A stretch of 64,000 nt of DNA from Eleginops maclovinus (GCF_036324505.1 NC_086352.1:32321858-32385857), one strand, 5' to 3'; shown: positions 11,336-24,135, numbered from the stretch's first letter. Notes: generated by a model from the letters alone, not told the origin. Made by a program: numbers and translations.

Positions 11336-12025
11336 CAGTCCTCAGAGCTGAGAGGCACTACAGAGTTTGGGGATATCTCTTCCAAGCTGTTTCAAACTCT
11401 GTTTGTACTAAAACCTAGAAAAAAAAATAGATCAGAAAGAACGCAAATATACCAGAAAGGAGGAAGTTGGGGTGGATGGTTGAGTCTTAACTTTCATATT
11501 TAAGTTATGCCACTTCCATGTTTATTGTAAGACAAACGTTCACTTATGAGCAGGGACGTGCATAGGTACGGGCTAATGTTGCCCGGGCAATGGCCTGTTT
11601 GCCCTTTTTGGCTGACCTGCCCTTCTTTTTCTGTTGTGGCCGAATCAACATGATAAGCCCACAATTAGTATTGTAACGTCTCGCTGAGGAAAACACACCT
11701 TGTCAGCGATGTCATCTGCCCCCAGTCACGTGACTTAGTTTACAATCTGACAGCTGAGAGTAAAGGAAAGCCCTCCGAGTCCCGCCTCATACCGCTAAGG
11801 TGATCATACCAAATGCCTGCCTGGCTTTGGTGGCCAATCCCCGGGTCAATCTGTCCCCAGAAATGTCCCCGTTTTCAAATATGCTTTAAAAACACATAGC
11901 AAGGTGAAATACAATTATAATAAAGTTGATGTTTCAATGGCGTGGCGCTTGTTCGCAGCAATACAATTATAGAGCTCCTGCGGTCACGTGACTTTTGGTT
12001 GGGAGCCACCATTTTGGCAGTCAAC

Positions 12026-14180
12026 ATGACCACCGGTGCCAGTGTTTTCTTACCGAGCGAGTATACTTCTCATTTTAATTCAAGTGAAATTCGGCTTTAT
12101 AGTACAAAATTAGAGAGATTAAATATAAGCGACCCATATAATTCACCCGGTGTGCTTTTCAAGAGCATAACCTCCTGCTCTGAAGACGATGTACCCGACT
12201 TGCGCTACGCAGACATCCACAGCTATCTTGTAAGCTTTCCATCAGTGTACTCAGGAGACTCCCTCAGAGCGTACAAAAGCTTGGAGGCTTACAAATGGTG
12301 TCAGTCCGGCTTCGTAAACAACATTCAACTGTGGAGTCTTACATCCAAAAACTTCGGCATCATCACTGCAAGGGTAAGTATTAAATTATTCCAGTTTGAT
12401 AGGCAGTGTCACGTTAGCATTGTTTGTTTATTAGCTTGGCTAGCTACGGAAGTGTCACGTTAGCATGTTTTTTAGCTTGGATAGCTACTGCAGTGCATCT
12501 GTAACTTGCTAGTTTGTATTTTTGATCGTACTCAACCAAAGTGGCTGGCGTTTTTTACCTTTATTTATCTGTTTTGGAATTTCATATAGGTTAATCACTC
12601 CCAAAGGCTTAATGAAAGTCAACTAAAGCCATGGGTGGTGGTGAGGAACGACGGTGTTGTGCTGGGAGCCCACTGCAACTGCACAGCGGGACTCGGGGAG
12701 AGCTGCTCTCATGTGTCAGCTGTTCTCTTCAGTCTGTGGGGAAAAAACAACGCAAGGCACGAGGAGATCAGCTGCACATCCAAAAAATGCAAGTGGGCCT
12801 CTCCCAGTGAGGATGCTGCGAAGAATGTGGAGTACCTGCAGGGCAAGGACATCATATTCAACCATACTCAACAAAATAAAAAGGGGAATTCCACCAAGGG
12901 TACCTCTGCGCCCCCATCTTTCCCACCCCTGACTGCTGCTGAGCAAACACAGTTCTACCAAAATCTCTCACAGTGCCGGACTCAAGATGGGAAGTCCTGC
13001 AGACCTGCAGTCCTGTCAGTTGTTCGCGGGTACGCCACATCCTATGTACCCAAGGCTGTCAAGCTAGATTTACCTGAACCCCTTACCAGTCTGTATGACA
13101 AGAAGGCAAGAGACCTGAACCTGGCTGAATTACAAGAGCGTGCAGAAGGAATATTTGAGGACTTGACTGTCACTGAAGAACAGGTACATAACATATTCTG
13201 TTTACTAATGACTGAAATCTAAGATCTACCATGTTATGTGCACGTGTACTGTGTGTGCGCTATCTTGCAATGTAAATGAGAAACTGTTTGGATTGCCATG
13301 TTTTCAGAGTGATATTGTAGAGGAGGAGACCCAAGCACAGTCCAAGTCCAGAATTTGGTTTGATCAAAGGAGTGGTAGGGTGACAGGATCTACCTTCAGA
13401 GCAGCAACAAGAACAGACCTCAGAAAGCCAGCCGTGTCTCTCATAAGACAGATATGTGACCCAAAGTCCCATGTTTTCAGCAGTGAGGCTACCAGGTATT
13501 CATGGGCAGAGAATTCCAGCCAATGTCAACATGCAGTTGAACATCCTAACATACTCCAAATAGCATCCCAAAAGTTTCTGCCTTGTTGTAAGGTGTCAGC
13601 TGATGTTCATCATCCCAAAAGTAATGGGCATATGCATTTGATTACTTATTGTATGAAACATTGTGACATGTGCATCAGCAGACACCTTACAATACAGCTG
13701 TATCATGTGGGATGATATATGCCACATCTTCAGGAAGGTACTGACAAGTCAAGGGTAGTGTGTGTGAGCATTACAACTGCATGTTGAAATCAGCTGGAAT
13801 TTCCCTGTAAACTAAAATAGGGTGTGCAGTGTGTAATCTCTTCTATGTATGTGTTAACTTACTTACGTACAACATATGGTGTACAAGAAAATTAGTGTGA
13901 GGTGAATGAACAGAGAGGGTAAATGCAGTAAGTACTAGGCTATTCTTTAAAAAGAAGTGTAAAACCAAGTACAGCATTAAACATTTGTAAAGGGCAGGGA
14001 GGTAGCAATGTGGGGTGGCATTACTATTGTCCAAAACTCATATTTCCATTGTTTCTTCAGATGGGGATGCAATAATGAAGAACTGGCCAGAAAATACTAC
14101 GAAATGCAGCATCGCCTATCACACACAGACGTCCTGGTGCGACCAGCCGGATTTAGAATTTCACCTCTGCACCCATTTTG
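12026..14180 (+). pseudogene. SWIM zinc-finger + YqaJ-like nuclease protein of the transposon, 3' truncated
   Basis: Four exons, all with GT-AG borders and matching phase: 12026-12373 (116 codons from MTTGASVFLP), 12590-13183, 13308-13495, 14061-about 14178. Exon 2 holds a SWIM finger: CNC at about residue 149, followed by CSH nine residues further (CxC...CxH). Exon 3 starts the YqaJ-type region (RIWFDQRSGRVTGSTFRAA), and exon 4 continues it as RWGCNNEELARKYYEMQHR ... AGFRISPLHPF. It then hits a stop right after HPF, where family members continue into the catalytic acidic residues (LGASPDG-type). YqaJ proteins are phage lambda exonuclease-like nucleases, so the active site is lost. The ATG sits about 54 bp inside the left terminal repeat, which probably supplies the promoter. 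Confidence 0.75.
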
Positions 14181-15409
14181 TTGAAAACATGTTATTGATG
14201 ATTTAACTTTGAGAAATGGAGCCAGATATTGAAAAATGGTCATGAGACATGCATAGGTTGCCAGCCCAGTGAGGACATTCACCTTTTTATCATTGTTATT
14301 TAAACTAATCTCTGTCAGGGTCTTCCTATTAATCTTTTCCCTTAACAACACATTTTCAGCCCTTAGAGCTTGGCATTCTTGCTCAAGACTCTGGATGCGG
14401 GTACAGCAGGTTTCAGAGGTGCATGGTGGTGTTACTGGTTCAGGCTGGACAGGATCATCGGCTGAGTCTTCCAACGGATCTGTGATGGGGGGCTCCTTCA
14501 AAGGCTCTGTGATATGGTCTTCTGGGGCTGCATCAGTTGATGTCCTGATGAAAACACAGAAGCAGCAAAATAAGCTTTCATGCATACAATACTGATGGCA
14601 GTTTGACATGTTTACATGTTTACAGTTTGACATGTTTAATGGAAATCATATGATATTAGCCTTCATTAAATGACTGGTGTGACGTTATTGTTTATAACCA
14701 TATCACGGCAGTTAACTATTTGAAATAAAATAATCTGAATAACACACCGATCACAAGTAGACCCAACATGTAATCAGACAGGAGTTTGATCTACCCACCT
14801 TTGACGGATGGCTTCTGCAGATATCTTTGCCTGCTCTACTTTGTGCAGTTTAGCGTTCTGCCTTCTGTTAAAAACCTCCAGTCTCGTTTTATGTCTCCTC
14901 TTCTCTGGAGATGGAAGGTAATCGAAAATTGAGGGGATAAAATCCGGACTCAACGGATTATCACTCTTTCTCCCTACAAAATAAGAAGGAATATTTCAAC
15001 ACGGGTTTGTTTACCACTAGCTTGCTACAAGCTAACTTGCTAACTGGCTAGGCTGCGCCAGAGCCACACTTGTTGAGTTAAAAAGGGACATCACAGTGTC
15101 CGTTAGCTATAATAACTGGGTGCTACTTCTTAAATTAAACTAATTAAATTTAATTAAACTGACCAGAAACTTTTTGTAGCATTGTACTGTATTCCTTCAC
15201 CCACCTGATATGAAGTGATCACTGCATAAGCGAAAGCCAACGGCCGGGGGGTCCCATCTTTCAGTCTTTTTCTGAAGGCTCCTGGCTCTTTTAATCGCTC
15301 CAATCCACTTCTCCCTCCTCTCCGCGTCTTTAGGAATGCGATAATACGATACACCTTTCTTTTTCCCACGCCTATTTGTGCAACCTGGTGCACAGCAGTT
15401 ATCCACCAT
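14177..15409 (-). pseudogene. THAP-domain transposase of the ISL2EU-like element, catalytic domain deleted
   Basis: Minus-strand gene in three exons: 15409-15205, 14973-14799, 14544-about 14177, with GT-AG borders and consistent phases. Exon 1 begins MVDNCCAPGCTNRRGKKKG and encodes a THAP (C2CH) zinc finger: Cys pair at residues 5/10, KW at 35-36, then CSDHF with the final C..H pair. Exon 2 continues RKSDNPLSPDFIPSIFDYLP and a basic stretch. Exon 3 has an acidic/Pro linker, a leucine-rich coiled coil (RIQSLEQECQALRAENVLL), then VNVLTGL...YLAPFL, the pre-catalytic region typical of DDE_Tnp_4 transposases. It is cut after CFQQ at the same junction that ends the convergent YqaJ gene, so the DDE domain is absent. 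The THAP part could still bind DNA if expressed. Confidence 0.75.
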
Positions 15410-16249
15410 CCTTGACAGTCTGCCAGTGCCTGTCAATTTACTGCCGCGATGACTGCCAAAATGGCTGCCCCTGTCGTATCTCGTCACGTGACCAGCATAT
15501 ATGACATCATCTGCAGGAGCTCTATTGTAGCCTTAGCGTTAGCAGCGTTAGCAGCTTTATTCTTCTTCTACTACTTCTTTTACTTCTTCGTCTTCTCCTT
15601 CTTCTTATATTGCCTGCAAAATTCTGAATGAATAACTCGTTTCAGGGTGAACTAATTCCACACCACAAAAGTGTTTTAAACCAGGTAAGTTTTTATTATT
15701 TGTGTTCTATATCGCTAAATGTGTGATTACACATTTTACGTTTTATATATATAATATTTATTATAGGCTACTGTAGGCTATTGGTGCCGACGCGTTAAGA
15801 CCGCCTGTAGTGTCGGATTTTGGAAAATATGGGACTTTACTTCCTCTTGACACCGTCGGTTATTTACAAAAAAACACCTAAATATACTTGTTATTGGGCT
15901 TGTATGTCTTTTCACCTGCTCCGTAAACTCCCTCAACGCTCGCTCTCTTCTCTTGAACGCCCTCTCACAAAGGGAGAACGCGTCTCTGTCTCGCTTCATC
16001 GTAGGATTTCTGCCATGTTTCTACCATTTTAGTTTTACCATCTCTGTTATTAAGTTATGGAATACTAAATAAATAAGTAATTTCATACCTTACCGTTACT
16101 GCGCTCATAAAGAATGATAAGAGTAAGAATAATGCGTATTGAACTGGTTTCATTAATTAGTGAGTTTATTTAAGGTAATTAGTTAGAGCCCTTTTTCCAG
16201 TTTAGAGCAATAGCCCCTCCAAATGTCTGTGCACGTCCCTGCTTATGAG

Positions 16250-18543
16250 TTATGTCAAGTGTGAGAATAAATCAAATGTTACTATAGGCTTAATTATGTA
16301 ATTTGACTAGCTAAATAAGTGGCAATGCATTAAGAGCCGTGGACACGCCTTTACGTAGACAAGGGGCCGATACCCCACGCCAACCAATAGGAGAAGACTA
16401 CACCTCGAAGCGGGAGGTTCCTTTGTAGACTTATCATATCACCATCTTTGTATAAATAAACACTTTTAACTTGTTGATGAGAAGCTTCCTGGATTCTTTT
16501 CGGCTACTCCTTCTTCAAATGTTGATATGCAACACAGGTCCATAGTTATTTTAAATAAATATAAGAACGATCTTCTAGTAACACTTGGCAAAAGCTTTCC
16601 TAAACTAAAAATAAATATACTCAACCCAAACCAGTATTTTTCTCAACCGAGTTTTACTTTAACTTTAATCTTTGGAGCTTTTAATTGATTAGTAAAATTG
16701 AATAGTTAGATATATAATGACTTGCTATTTTGTATATACTAATTTGATCATTTATTATTGCCATTATTTTAGCTCTGTGGTGTAGTTTTTCGAGCTTTGG
16801 TTTCAAAGTCAACTTTGGGCACCAGGTTATCTGGTATTTATTGGAACGCAGATGGAGGCCATTTCTTTTCTTAGTTTGATCGATTAATTTTGAGTTCAAA
16901 TTTTGCTTTGTAACTTTTAGTTTTGTGGACAAATACAAGCAGCTACAGGCATTAACATGTTTTTATCTTAATCCGATTAGATATCCAAAAACAGATTGTG
17001 TATAACTCTTTGAAACAACTCTTAGAAACACCACTGGTTTTGTCTCAGATAAATATCAACAGGCTTGGTTTAAGTAAGGAGGGTTTACAAAAGAACATGT
17101 GGCATTTCCCTTCCTCTCTTTTTTTATTTGCCCTTGCAGTCCCATTTTCAATTATCCTGTTGGGGGAAGGCAGAGTCAGATTCCCAGACAATCCCATTTC
17201 CAAGAGGTAGGCGAGGTGTGAATGTGAGTGCACGGGAGCAGAAGAGTGGCTGTCGAAGAGAAAGGAGACTGGCATTTGACTCTGCTGAATAAGCCCAAGG
17301 TTTGCAGTCTGCCAGGTGGGAGAGGTTACGGATGGGAGGGGAAGAGGGGAGGAGAGAAGGGGAGATAGAAGGAAGCGACTGTGTGTGGTGTGTGGGTGTT
17401 AATGAGGGAAGTGATGTGTACGGTGAAAAAGCAGCAGGTATAAGAGGACAGAGCGAGAGGGAGGGAGTGATCTGGGTTTCCAGCCTTGCTCATTATGGTC
17501 TGTCTCATTGAGAGGTGAAATGAGGCTTGCTGATGGCTCAGTGTGGAAGGTATCGTCCTTGTCGAAGTGAGTCATGACAGAAAAGGCAAAAAAAAGCCCA
17601 CATCAACTCCATTAACAATACTCAAGCACTCTTCAGTGTTCATTTGAGTGGCATCCAAATGTCAGTGAAAAGGATAATGCAACATTAAAAGAAAACGTCT
17701 TTTGTTACCCTCCAGCCGGCACTGAGCACGACCCAGTGAGAGGAGAAAAGTCTGCAGCGATTCATTTGGATAAATCATCACAAATGTGTTTTTCGTGCCA
17801 TTTGTGTTTTTAATGAATCAATTTGCCCCTTCTGGTCCTCCTACACAATGTGATGTTCATATCATCGACTGTGGTGATAGAAAAGAGGGTGACACAGTCT
17901 GTACTCTGGCTGCAGTTTAACATATTCTCATAAAATGGTTTGTATATCTTAGGAAAAAAGTATTTCTATCATTTCTTTTAAAGATGCAACCATTGTGCTT
18001 GCATTAGCTGCTGAAGTGAAACACAACTTGGTTTAAGAAAAGATTGTGGTTTGGGTTTAATTAATTATGGAAGTAGTGACAATGGGCAACATGGACTTTT
18101 TGGGTTTCAGAAACAATACAAACAGCAGTCTCCTGGGTTAAACTCCAGGTCATTTTTTCAATTTTTGATGGACTGAAATGCGTCTACAGTGAACCTTTGA
18201 AACTTGTGACATGCAATTGTATTGCCTTGTCAATCGTGCTGCTCAACCCTAACCTTAACCCTTTATAACTAACTCAAAATATCTTAAAACATGCATTTTT
18301 GACTTTTGCCCTTCCAGCAACCAAGCTTGAAACAATAAACTGTTAACATGAGCAATGGGGCATGGCTGCACTGAGCCTAATTGTATACTCTTCATTCAGT
18401 GTTATTCACTCTAGCAAACAAAACAGGCTTGGTCAAAATGGATAATGACATCATTGGGACGTCAGTGTGAGACTCCTTCAATTTAATATCAATCAGCACT
18501 TTCAAATTTGGGGATCTGATTTTGGGTATCAGACCCAAAGGTT
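16250..18543. other. Intergenic DNA, no gene seen
   Basis: Unique sequence with a purine-rich stretch (17330-17480, gggaggggaagaggggagg-type) and otherwise AT-rich DNA. The ORFs at 16681-17511 have no recognisable domain. Confidence 0.55.
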
Positions 18544-18798
18544 GACTGTGGCTTTGTTAGTTTGGTCATGGTGTGATGTTCTTCAAATCCTAAGGTTGCG
18601 GGTGCAGGCCCAGCCCCTGCTGTCAACATGTCCATGTGTCCTTGGGCAAGATACTCAATCCCACATTGCTCCCAATGGCATGTCCAATGGTGTGTGAATG
18701 TTAGCTTTCTTGAGCAGGTGTTTCTTCCCATGAAGCCCTTGCTTCTGACTTGCATATGTAAAGCTGTATAAATGAAGTCCATTTACCATTTTTCATTA
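18544..18798 (+). repeat. tRNA-derived fish SINE
   Basis: The head has a degenerate Pol III A box (tggctttgttagtttgg, near 18549) and B-box-like gggtgcaggccc (about 18599-18611). The body has the conserved fish-SINE block around tgtccttgggcaagatactc (18636-18655), then gtgtgaatgttag. The end 'gaagtccatttaccattttt' matches a common teleost SINE tail. Divergence suggests an old copy. Confidence 0.6.
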
Positions 18799-19085
18799 GA
18801 CACTTAGGTGACCCTCATTTTAAGGGGATAGTGATACCATGAGAAGTACAGTTCAATGGGGACTTGGGATCCGAAGGCTCACTGTTTAAGGCACTGGATC
18901 AACAACAGAGTGTGGACTGTAGCTGGAGGGGTTTCCAGTCAGCTTTTCAGGGCACCCTCCTTGCAGCACCATCGCTCAGAGATCTCTGTGCATTGATGCC
19001 AGTGTATAGGTTCTTTTTTGCGTTTGTGTATTACGGGTCCTGTGTGTGTAAAGTGAAAAAAAAAAACATTCCTCCAGAGGGATTA

Positions 19086-21466
19086 CGGTTTTTTACAATT
19101 GCTTGAACACAATTTTGGAAACCATCCTGGTTTTATCAAAATACTTAACACAATTCACACAACCACTCACCCAAACTGCAAAATAACCTCATATATGCTG
19201 CAAAATGAAGCACTGCAACCAAAACTACATATACCATTATGAAAATTAAACCTTTGCACCAAACGGCACACACTTCATTCATATCACCAGATTTTTGTCT
19301 CACCAACTACACACTGTTGGGCAAAATGTAAAGCACTAACCTCTTTAGTAAGCTTTGCCATAATACTAAAATAGTTCAAATCGTTGAAAATTCTTCAGAT
19401 TGTTCACATGCACAGAAACATTTGTAGATACACACACATGCTGCTTTTCACCAAAAAAGTCAATGCAAAATATGCACAGCAGATACATTGGAGTGAACAA
19501 AAATATGCTAACAAAAAACAGTAAACTGAAAAAGAAAATTACAGAAAAAATGTGCAGAAAAAAAATATATGTAAAAAAGAGGCGAGAAAAATACTGTAAT
19601 TAGGCAGCATCTTGCTGCATAGCTGGATCTGGTCGCAATGCGTCGTCCACATCACAGGCAATATCTTCCCTTGCCAGACTTTGAGGGAAGAAGCGCCTTG
19701 AGTGCCTTATCCATCCCTGAATCGCACCCGCATCAATTTCATCACATGCCTCTTCCATAGCCTGCAAAAGAGGCATGCGCACAAAGGGCTGCCGGTCGTA
19801 AACCTTCCACCGCCATGCTGAAAAGAACTCTTCTATGGGGTTCAAAAATGGTGAGTATGGTGGGAAGTATTGCACGACAAATGGTGGGTGGTCAGCAAAC
19901 CAGGTTTGGACTGGGGCTGCACGATGAAAGCTCACATTGTCCCATACTATAACATACCTGTTTCTTCGATGCTCTGCATCATTCATACGCTCTGGTGGTA
20001 TGAGAATATTGTGGAGTCTGTCCAGCAATATGAGACAATGGGCTGTGTTGTATGGTCCAAGGTTGGCATGACGGTGGAGGACACCTTGCGTATGGGAGAT
20101 GGCAGTGCACATTGTGATGTTCCCACTACGTTGGCCAGGAACATCTATAATGGCTCTGTGGCCAATGACGTTCCTTCCCCTTCTTCTGGTCTCTGCTAAG
20201 TTGAACCCAGCCTCATCTACAAAGATGAACTCATGCCGGATTGCATGAGCATCCACTTCCAGAACTCCCTAGAAACAAAGAACAGAAATCAGTCAATATG
20301 GTGTTATCAGTACACTGGGAAACAATGTTGCATGTAGTGTACTGTAGTCAATATTGTGCTCACATCCACATATGCTCTTCTGAGCTCTTTGTTTCTTTGA
20401 GAGTTTCTCTCAAAAGGCACCTTATAAAGTTGTTTCATACTGATTTGGTTTCGCTCGAGAACGCGAGCCAATGTGGACAAACTGACTTGTTGAATGTTGT
20501 TGAAGACGGTGTTGTCTTGGATGATGTGACTTTGAATATCTCTTAATCTGATTTCATTACTTTCCAAAACCGAGTTTACAATGGCAGCTTCCTGTACCCC
20601 GGTGAACATTAGGCCCCTTCCTCCACCATGGTTGTGTCTCTCAGTTCTTTAGAAAAACAAAAAAACAAAAACATAGGGCACTGCAGCCTGAAGATATTTC
20701 CCCCACAGTAGAGTAAATGATACAGGAAACGTGTACAGTAAGTGTATGACATCAGCCATTCATGAAGTAAACAGGTGTCACCCAACTGATACACTATGAA
20801 ATGGCATGTACTACAAAGTGTGAAAGAAACTTTGGTTGCATACCTGTGCTCCAGTCTAAATGTCCGGATGACAGAGGCGACAGTAAAACGGCTCAAGTTG
20901 GGCTGCACTCTGTCCAGCCTCTCGCATTGTCAGCCCATGGTTGATGACATGATCAACTAAGGTTGTTCTGATTTCATTTGAAAGTTGTTGTCTTTGGCCA
21001 TGAACTCCTCTACCAGCTCTACCCCTACCTCTCACTCTTCCTCCTCCTCTCATTCTCACCCTTCCCCTTCCTCTCTCTGCAACATTTTCCATTGTTGTTG
21101 TAAAACAAAGATGCTCACCTGTGGTGCTTTTATAGTGCTTACTTCCTGATTGAAGTGCTAACAATTAAGCATTGAGGTGTTTGGCCAGGTGGCACATATT
21201 TTGGCCAATTAGCTCATGAAGTGTTATTTTGAATGGCAGTGTTTTCATATGGCAAACATGTGACTTTATGTCAGATTGCTGTGTCTTATGCAGAGAACCG
21301 TGTTCAGTGCATTTAAATGGTGCCATTTTGGATTGCAAAATGTGTGTAAAGCAGAAAATGTGTTTAGAGTTTTGGAGACTTGAGAAGAGGTTTTGCTCTC
21401 TGTGTGTCAGTTTAAATGATTGTGCTATGCATGTCATTTTATTGTGTTAGCAACTGTAGAAAACTG
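19086..21466 (-). mobile_element. Tc1/mariner-type transposon with intron-containing transposase
   Basis: The left end CGGTTTTTTACAATTGC (19086) is inverted at the right end (reading CAGTTTTCTACAGTTGC back from 21466), and similarity continues into ..AACACAAT. TA dinucleotides flank both ends (19084-19085 and 21467-21468), the Tc1/mariner target. The 2.4-kb interior holds one transposase gene on the minus strand. Confidence 0.8.
19600..21092 (-). pseudogene. Tc1-like DDE transposase, one frameshift
   Basis: Three exons: 21092-20846, 20646-20364, 20268-19600 (GT-AG borders). Exon 1 encodes an Arg/Gly-rich N-terminus (MENVAERGRGRV...) and the first helix-turn-helix (LSNEIRTTLVDHVINHGLTMREAG). 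The frame shifts at about 20910, after EAGQ, into QPNLSRFTVASVIRTF. Exon 2 contains the second helix-turn-helix region (ISMKQLYKVPFERNSQR). Exon 3 has the RNase H-like catalytic core: first Asp in FVDEAGFN, second in VIVWDNVSFH, Glu in NPIEEFFSAWRW. There are 35 residues between the second Asp and the Glu. The catalytic triad and the PPYSPFLNP motif are intact, so apart from the frameshift the protein looks recent. It closely resembles the teleost RG-rich IS630/Tc1-type transposases I know; the subfamily name is uncertain. Confidence 0.8.
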
Positions 21467-21468
21467 TA

Positions 21469-22277
<809 letters not shown>

Positions 22278-22531
22278 TAGGGTGTTTGCATGTGTGTGCG
22301 GGTGGATGCCACCAGGAGGGCTTTTTCCTAGGGGTTGTAAGATGATGATTCTGATCCAGCTTAATGATGAAGATGAAGATGGTGCTGCTGAACATGATGC
22401 CGTCGATGATGATTACCTTGGTGACAAAGTGAGCCAAAGATGTGCGTGTGTTGCAGAGGGATCAGTGGGGCAGCCACTCCGCTAAAGCAAAGCCAGAGGC
22501 ACCAAAGGAGACAGCGACACAAAGCCACGGA

Positions 22532-22536
<5 letters not shown>

Positions 22537-22616
<80 letters not shown>

Positions 22617-22628
22617 TGTCTGTCTGTC

Positions 22629-22696
<68 letters not shown>
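22537..22696. repeat. (TG)n microsatellite, about 160 bp
   Basis: TG repeat with an internal (TCTG)n block near 22616-22630 and one TTTG interruption near 22641. Confidence 0.97.
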
Positions 22697-22698
<2 letters not shown>

Positions 22699-22871
22699 TC
22701 ACATTTAGAGCAACGAAATCTGAAATACACATGTAATCACACGATTATGATAATACACATCAAGTGTCATCTTAGTTGATGTTCTGCTCGTGATGGGGTG
22801 TCGCGGCAAGGTTGTTGGTGAAGATCCCGTCAGTTCAGATTTTTTATTGACTCAGAGTACTGTAATGTTTC

Positions 22872-22873
<2 letters not shown>

Positions 22874-22905
<32 letters not shown>
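22874..22905. repeat. (TG)16 microsatellite
   Basis: Pure TG run of 32 bp. Confidence 0.95.
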
Positions 22906-22906
<1 letters not shown>

Positions 22907-23039
22907 TTGAGAAATTGAGGAAATACTTGGACTTAAGTGCATGATTCAAGACAACGTTCAAAATTCTAAAAAGAAAAAAAACGAAGTGTAACAAAAAAAT
23001 ATACTTATATTGAAGCAAAACTTAACAAATGCAAACTTC

Positions 23040-23260
23040 AAAAACATGGAACTAAATAAATGTGATTACACAAGACAAACTGGCACAGGACAAAGGGAGA
23101 TGAGGACTATATATACACGAGGTAATGTGACACAGGTGTCAACCATCAAGGGGCTGACAATCAAAGAGGCAGGAGAACACACAATGGCAGGAAGTAAAGG
23201 GGCACCAAAATGAGAGGGAAAGGTAAGTACAAAATAAAACAGGAAGTGCAATGACTTAAC
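23040..23260. repeat. Dispersed TATA-containing repeat family, partial copy
   Basis: Contains 'aggactatatatacacgag', then caatcaaagaggcaggag and 'caaaataaaacaggaagtg'. The same order of blocks is found at 24300-24745 and 51905-52325 in the same orientation. No coding capacity. Confidence 0.5.
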
Positions 23261-24034
23261 ATGTAGACAATGACTAAAAATAAACCTAAATCTAAAGTGT
23301 TAGCTTAGGCCTTGTACAATGGTAGGATTTGCTTGAAGTGAGTATATTTGCACTTTCCTTGTTGTTTGGAGTTTGATTAACTGACAGCTGTTTTTCTTCA
23401 GCGCATGTAGGTGTGCAGACGGATTGAGCAGGAGTAATGAAAACCTTTAATTTAAAAAAAAAATGCTCCAATTCAACTCTGATCCGATCCACTTTGCAAA
23501 TCAAAGATGCAAAATCTGTTCTTCACAAAGTCATAACTCAGTCCAACCACAACATAGACATAAAACATGCCTGCGGGAATCAGTCCATTATCTCCATTAA
23601 TCTGCTTAGAAGTCACATAAAAAGGCACTCCTCATGATCATAAATAACTCCTAATTCCTCATAATACATCCATGTTTACAGGGCAAACAAGCTGCTGGCA
23701 GCTAATGCAGCATGACCTTCCATGTTGCAGGTTCATCAAAATGTACAGCTTAGCACTATTAAAGGTTTCTTTGAACCAGAGGCTCCCATTTCTGACCTGG
23801 TAAATGCAGAGCGGACCAGCAGAAAGGTTTCCAAGGGTGAAAAATAAATAATCAACTGAAAGCATGAATAAACATTTTCATGGTCATATTATCCAACCCT
23901 AACCCTAACCCTCCACAAAGTCTTTGACCAACATTGACAGGCTTCTTTCATGAAAAAACAGAACCTATACACATAAGGCCCAATAAACACAAGCAAAAAC
24001 CATACAATAATGGAGGAGAGGGTTCAAAGCAAAG

Positions 24035-24135
24035 GGGCTACCATGATTTGGCGCTCTGGAGCAGTTTGGGGTTTGGTGCCCCGCTCAAGGACACCTAGGT
24101 ATGGCCCAGAAGGTGAACTGGCACATCTCCAGCTG
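24035..24135 (-). repeat. SINE body fragment
   Basis: The reverse complement reads ggagatgtgccagttcac, then ggtgtccttgagcggggcacc and aaaccccaaactgctc. This is the body of the same SINE family as at 46405-46787. Head and tail are missing. Confidence 0.55.

Larger units (their letters stand above)
8025..11542. other. Intergenic DNA with no gene seen
   Basis: Mostly unique AT-rich DNA. Contents noted: a short CA-rich patch (9539-9570), a C run (10433-10448), a telomere-like motif (10998-11013) and a dispersed repeat (11236-11335). The segment 10540-10690 is a repeat-free mixture that resembles conserved non-coding DNA. The ORFs here carry no recognisable domain. Confidence 0.55.
11972..15522. 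mobile_element. ISL2EU-like DNA transposon, internally deleted, nested in the hAT element
   Basis: The ends are inverted repeats starting GAGCTCCTGC (11972-11981, inverse at 15513-15522), with TA directly outside both. Further matching inner blocks are GTCACGTGAC (11983-11992 and 15483-15492) and CATTTTGGCAGTCA. Inside are two convergent genes: SWIM + YqaJ-like (plus strand, from 12026) and a THAP transposase (minus strand, from 15409). As I recall, ISL2EU elements (PIF/Harbinger-IS5 related) combine exactly a THAP-bearing DDE transposase with a YqaJ nuclease and have 2-bp target sites. Both genes are cut at one junction near 14176-14181, so this copy is dead. Confidence 0.75.
11551..16241. 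mobile_element. Non-autonomous hAT-like element (outer, invaded by another transposon)
   Basis: The left terminus CAGGGACGTGCA (11551) is inverted at the right terminus TGCACGTCCCTG (ending 16241). Both are flanked by a perfect 8-bp duplication CTTATGAG (11543-11550 and 16242-16249). CAGGG termini plus 8-bp duplications are typical of hAT elements. Without the nested insert (11972-15522) the element is about 1.1 kb and has no transposase, so it depended on another copy's enzyme. Confidence 0.85.
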
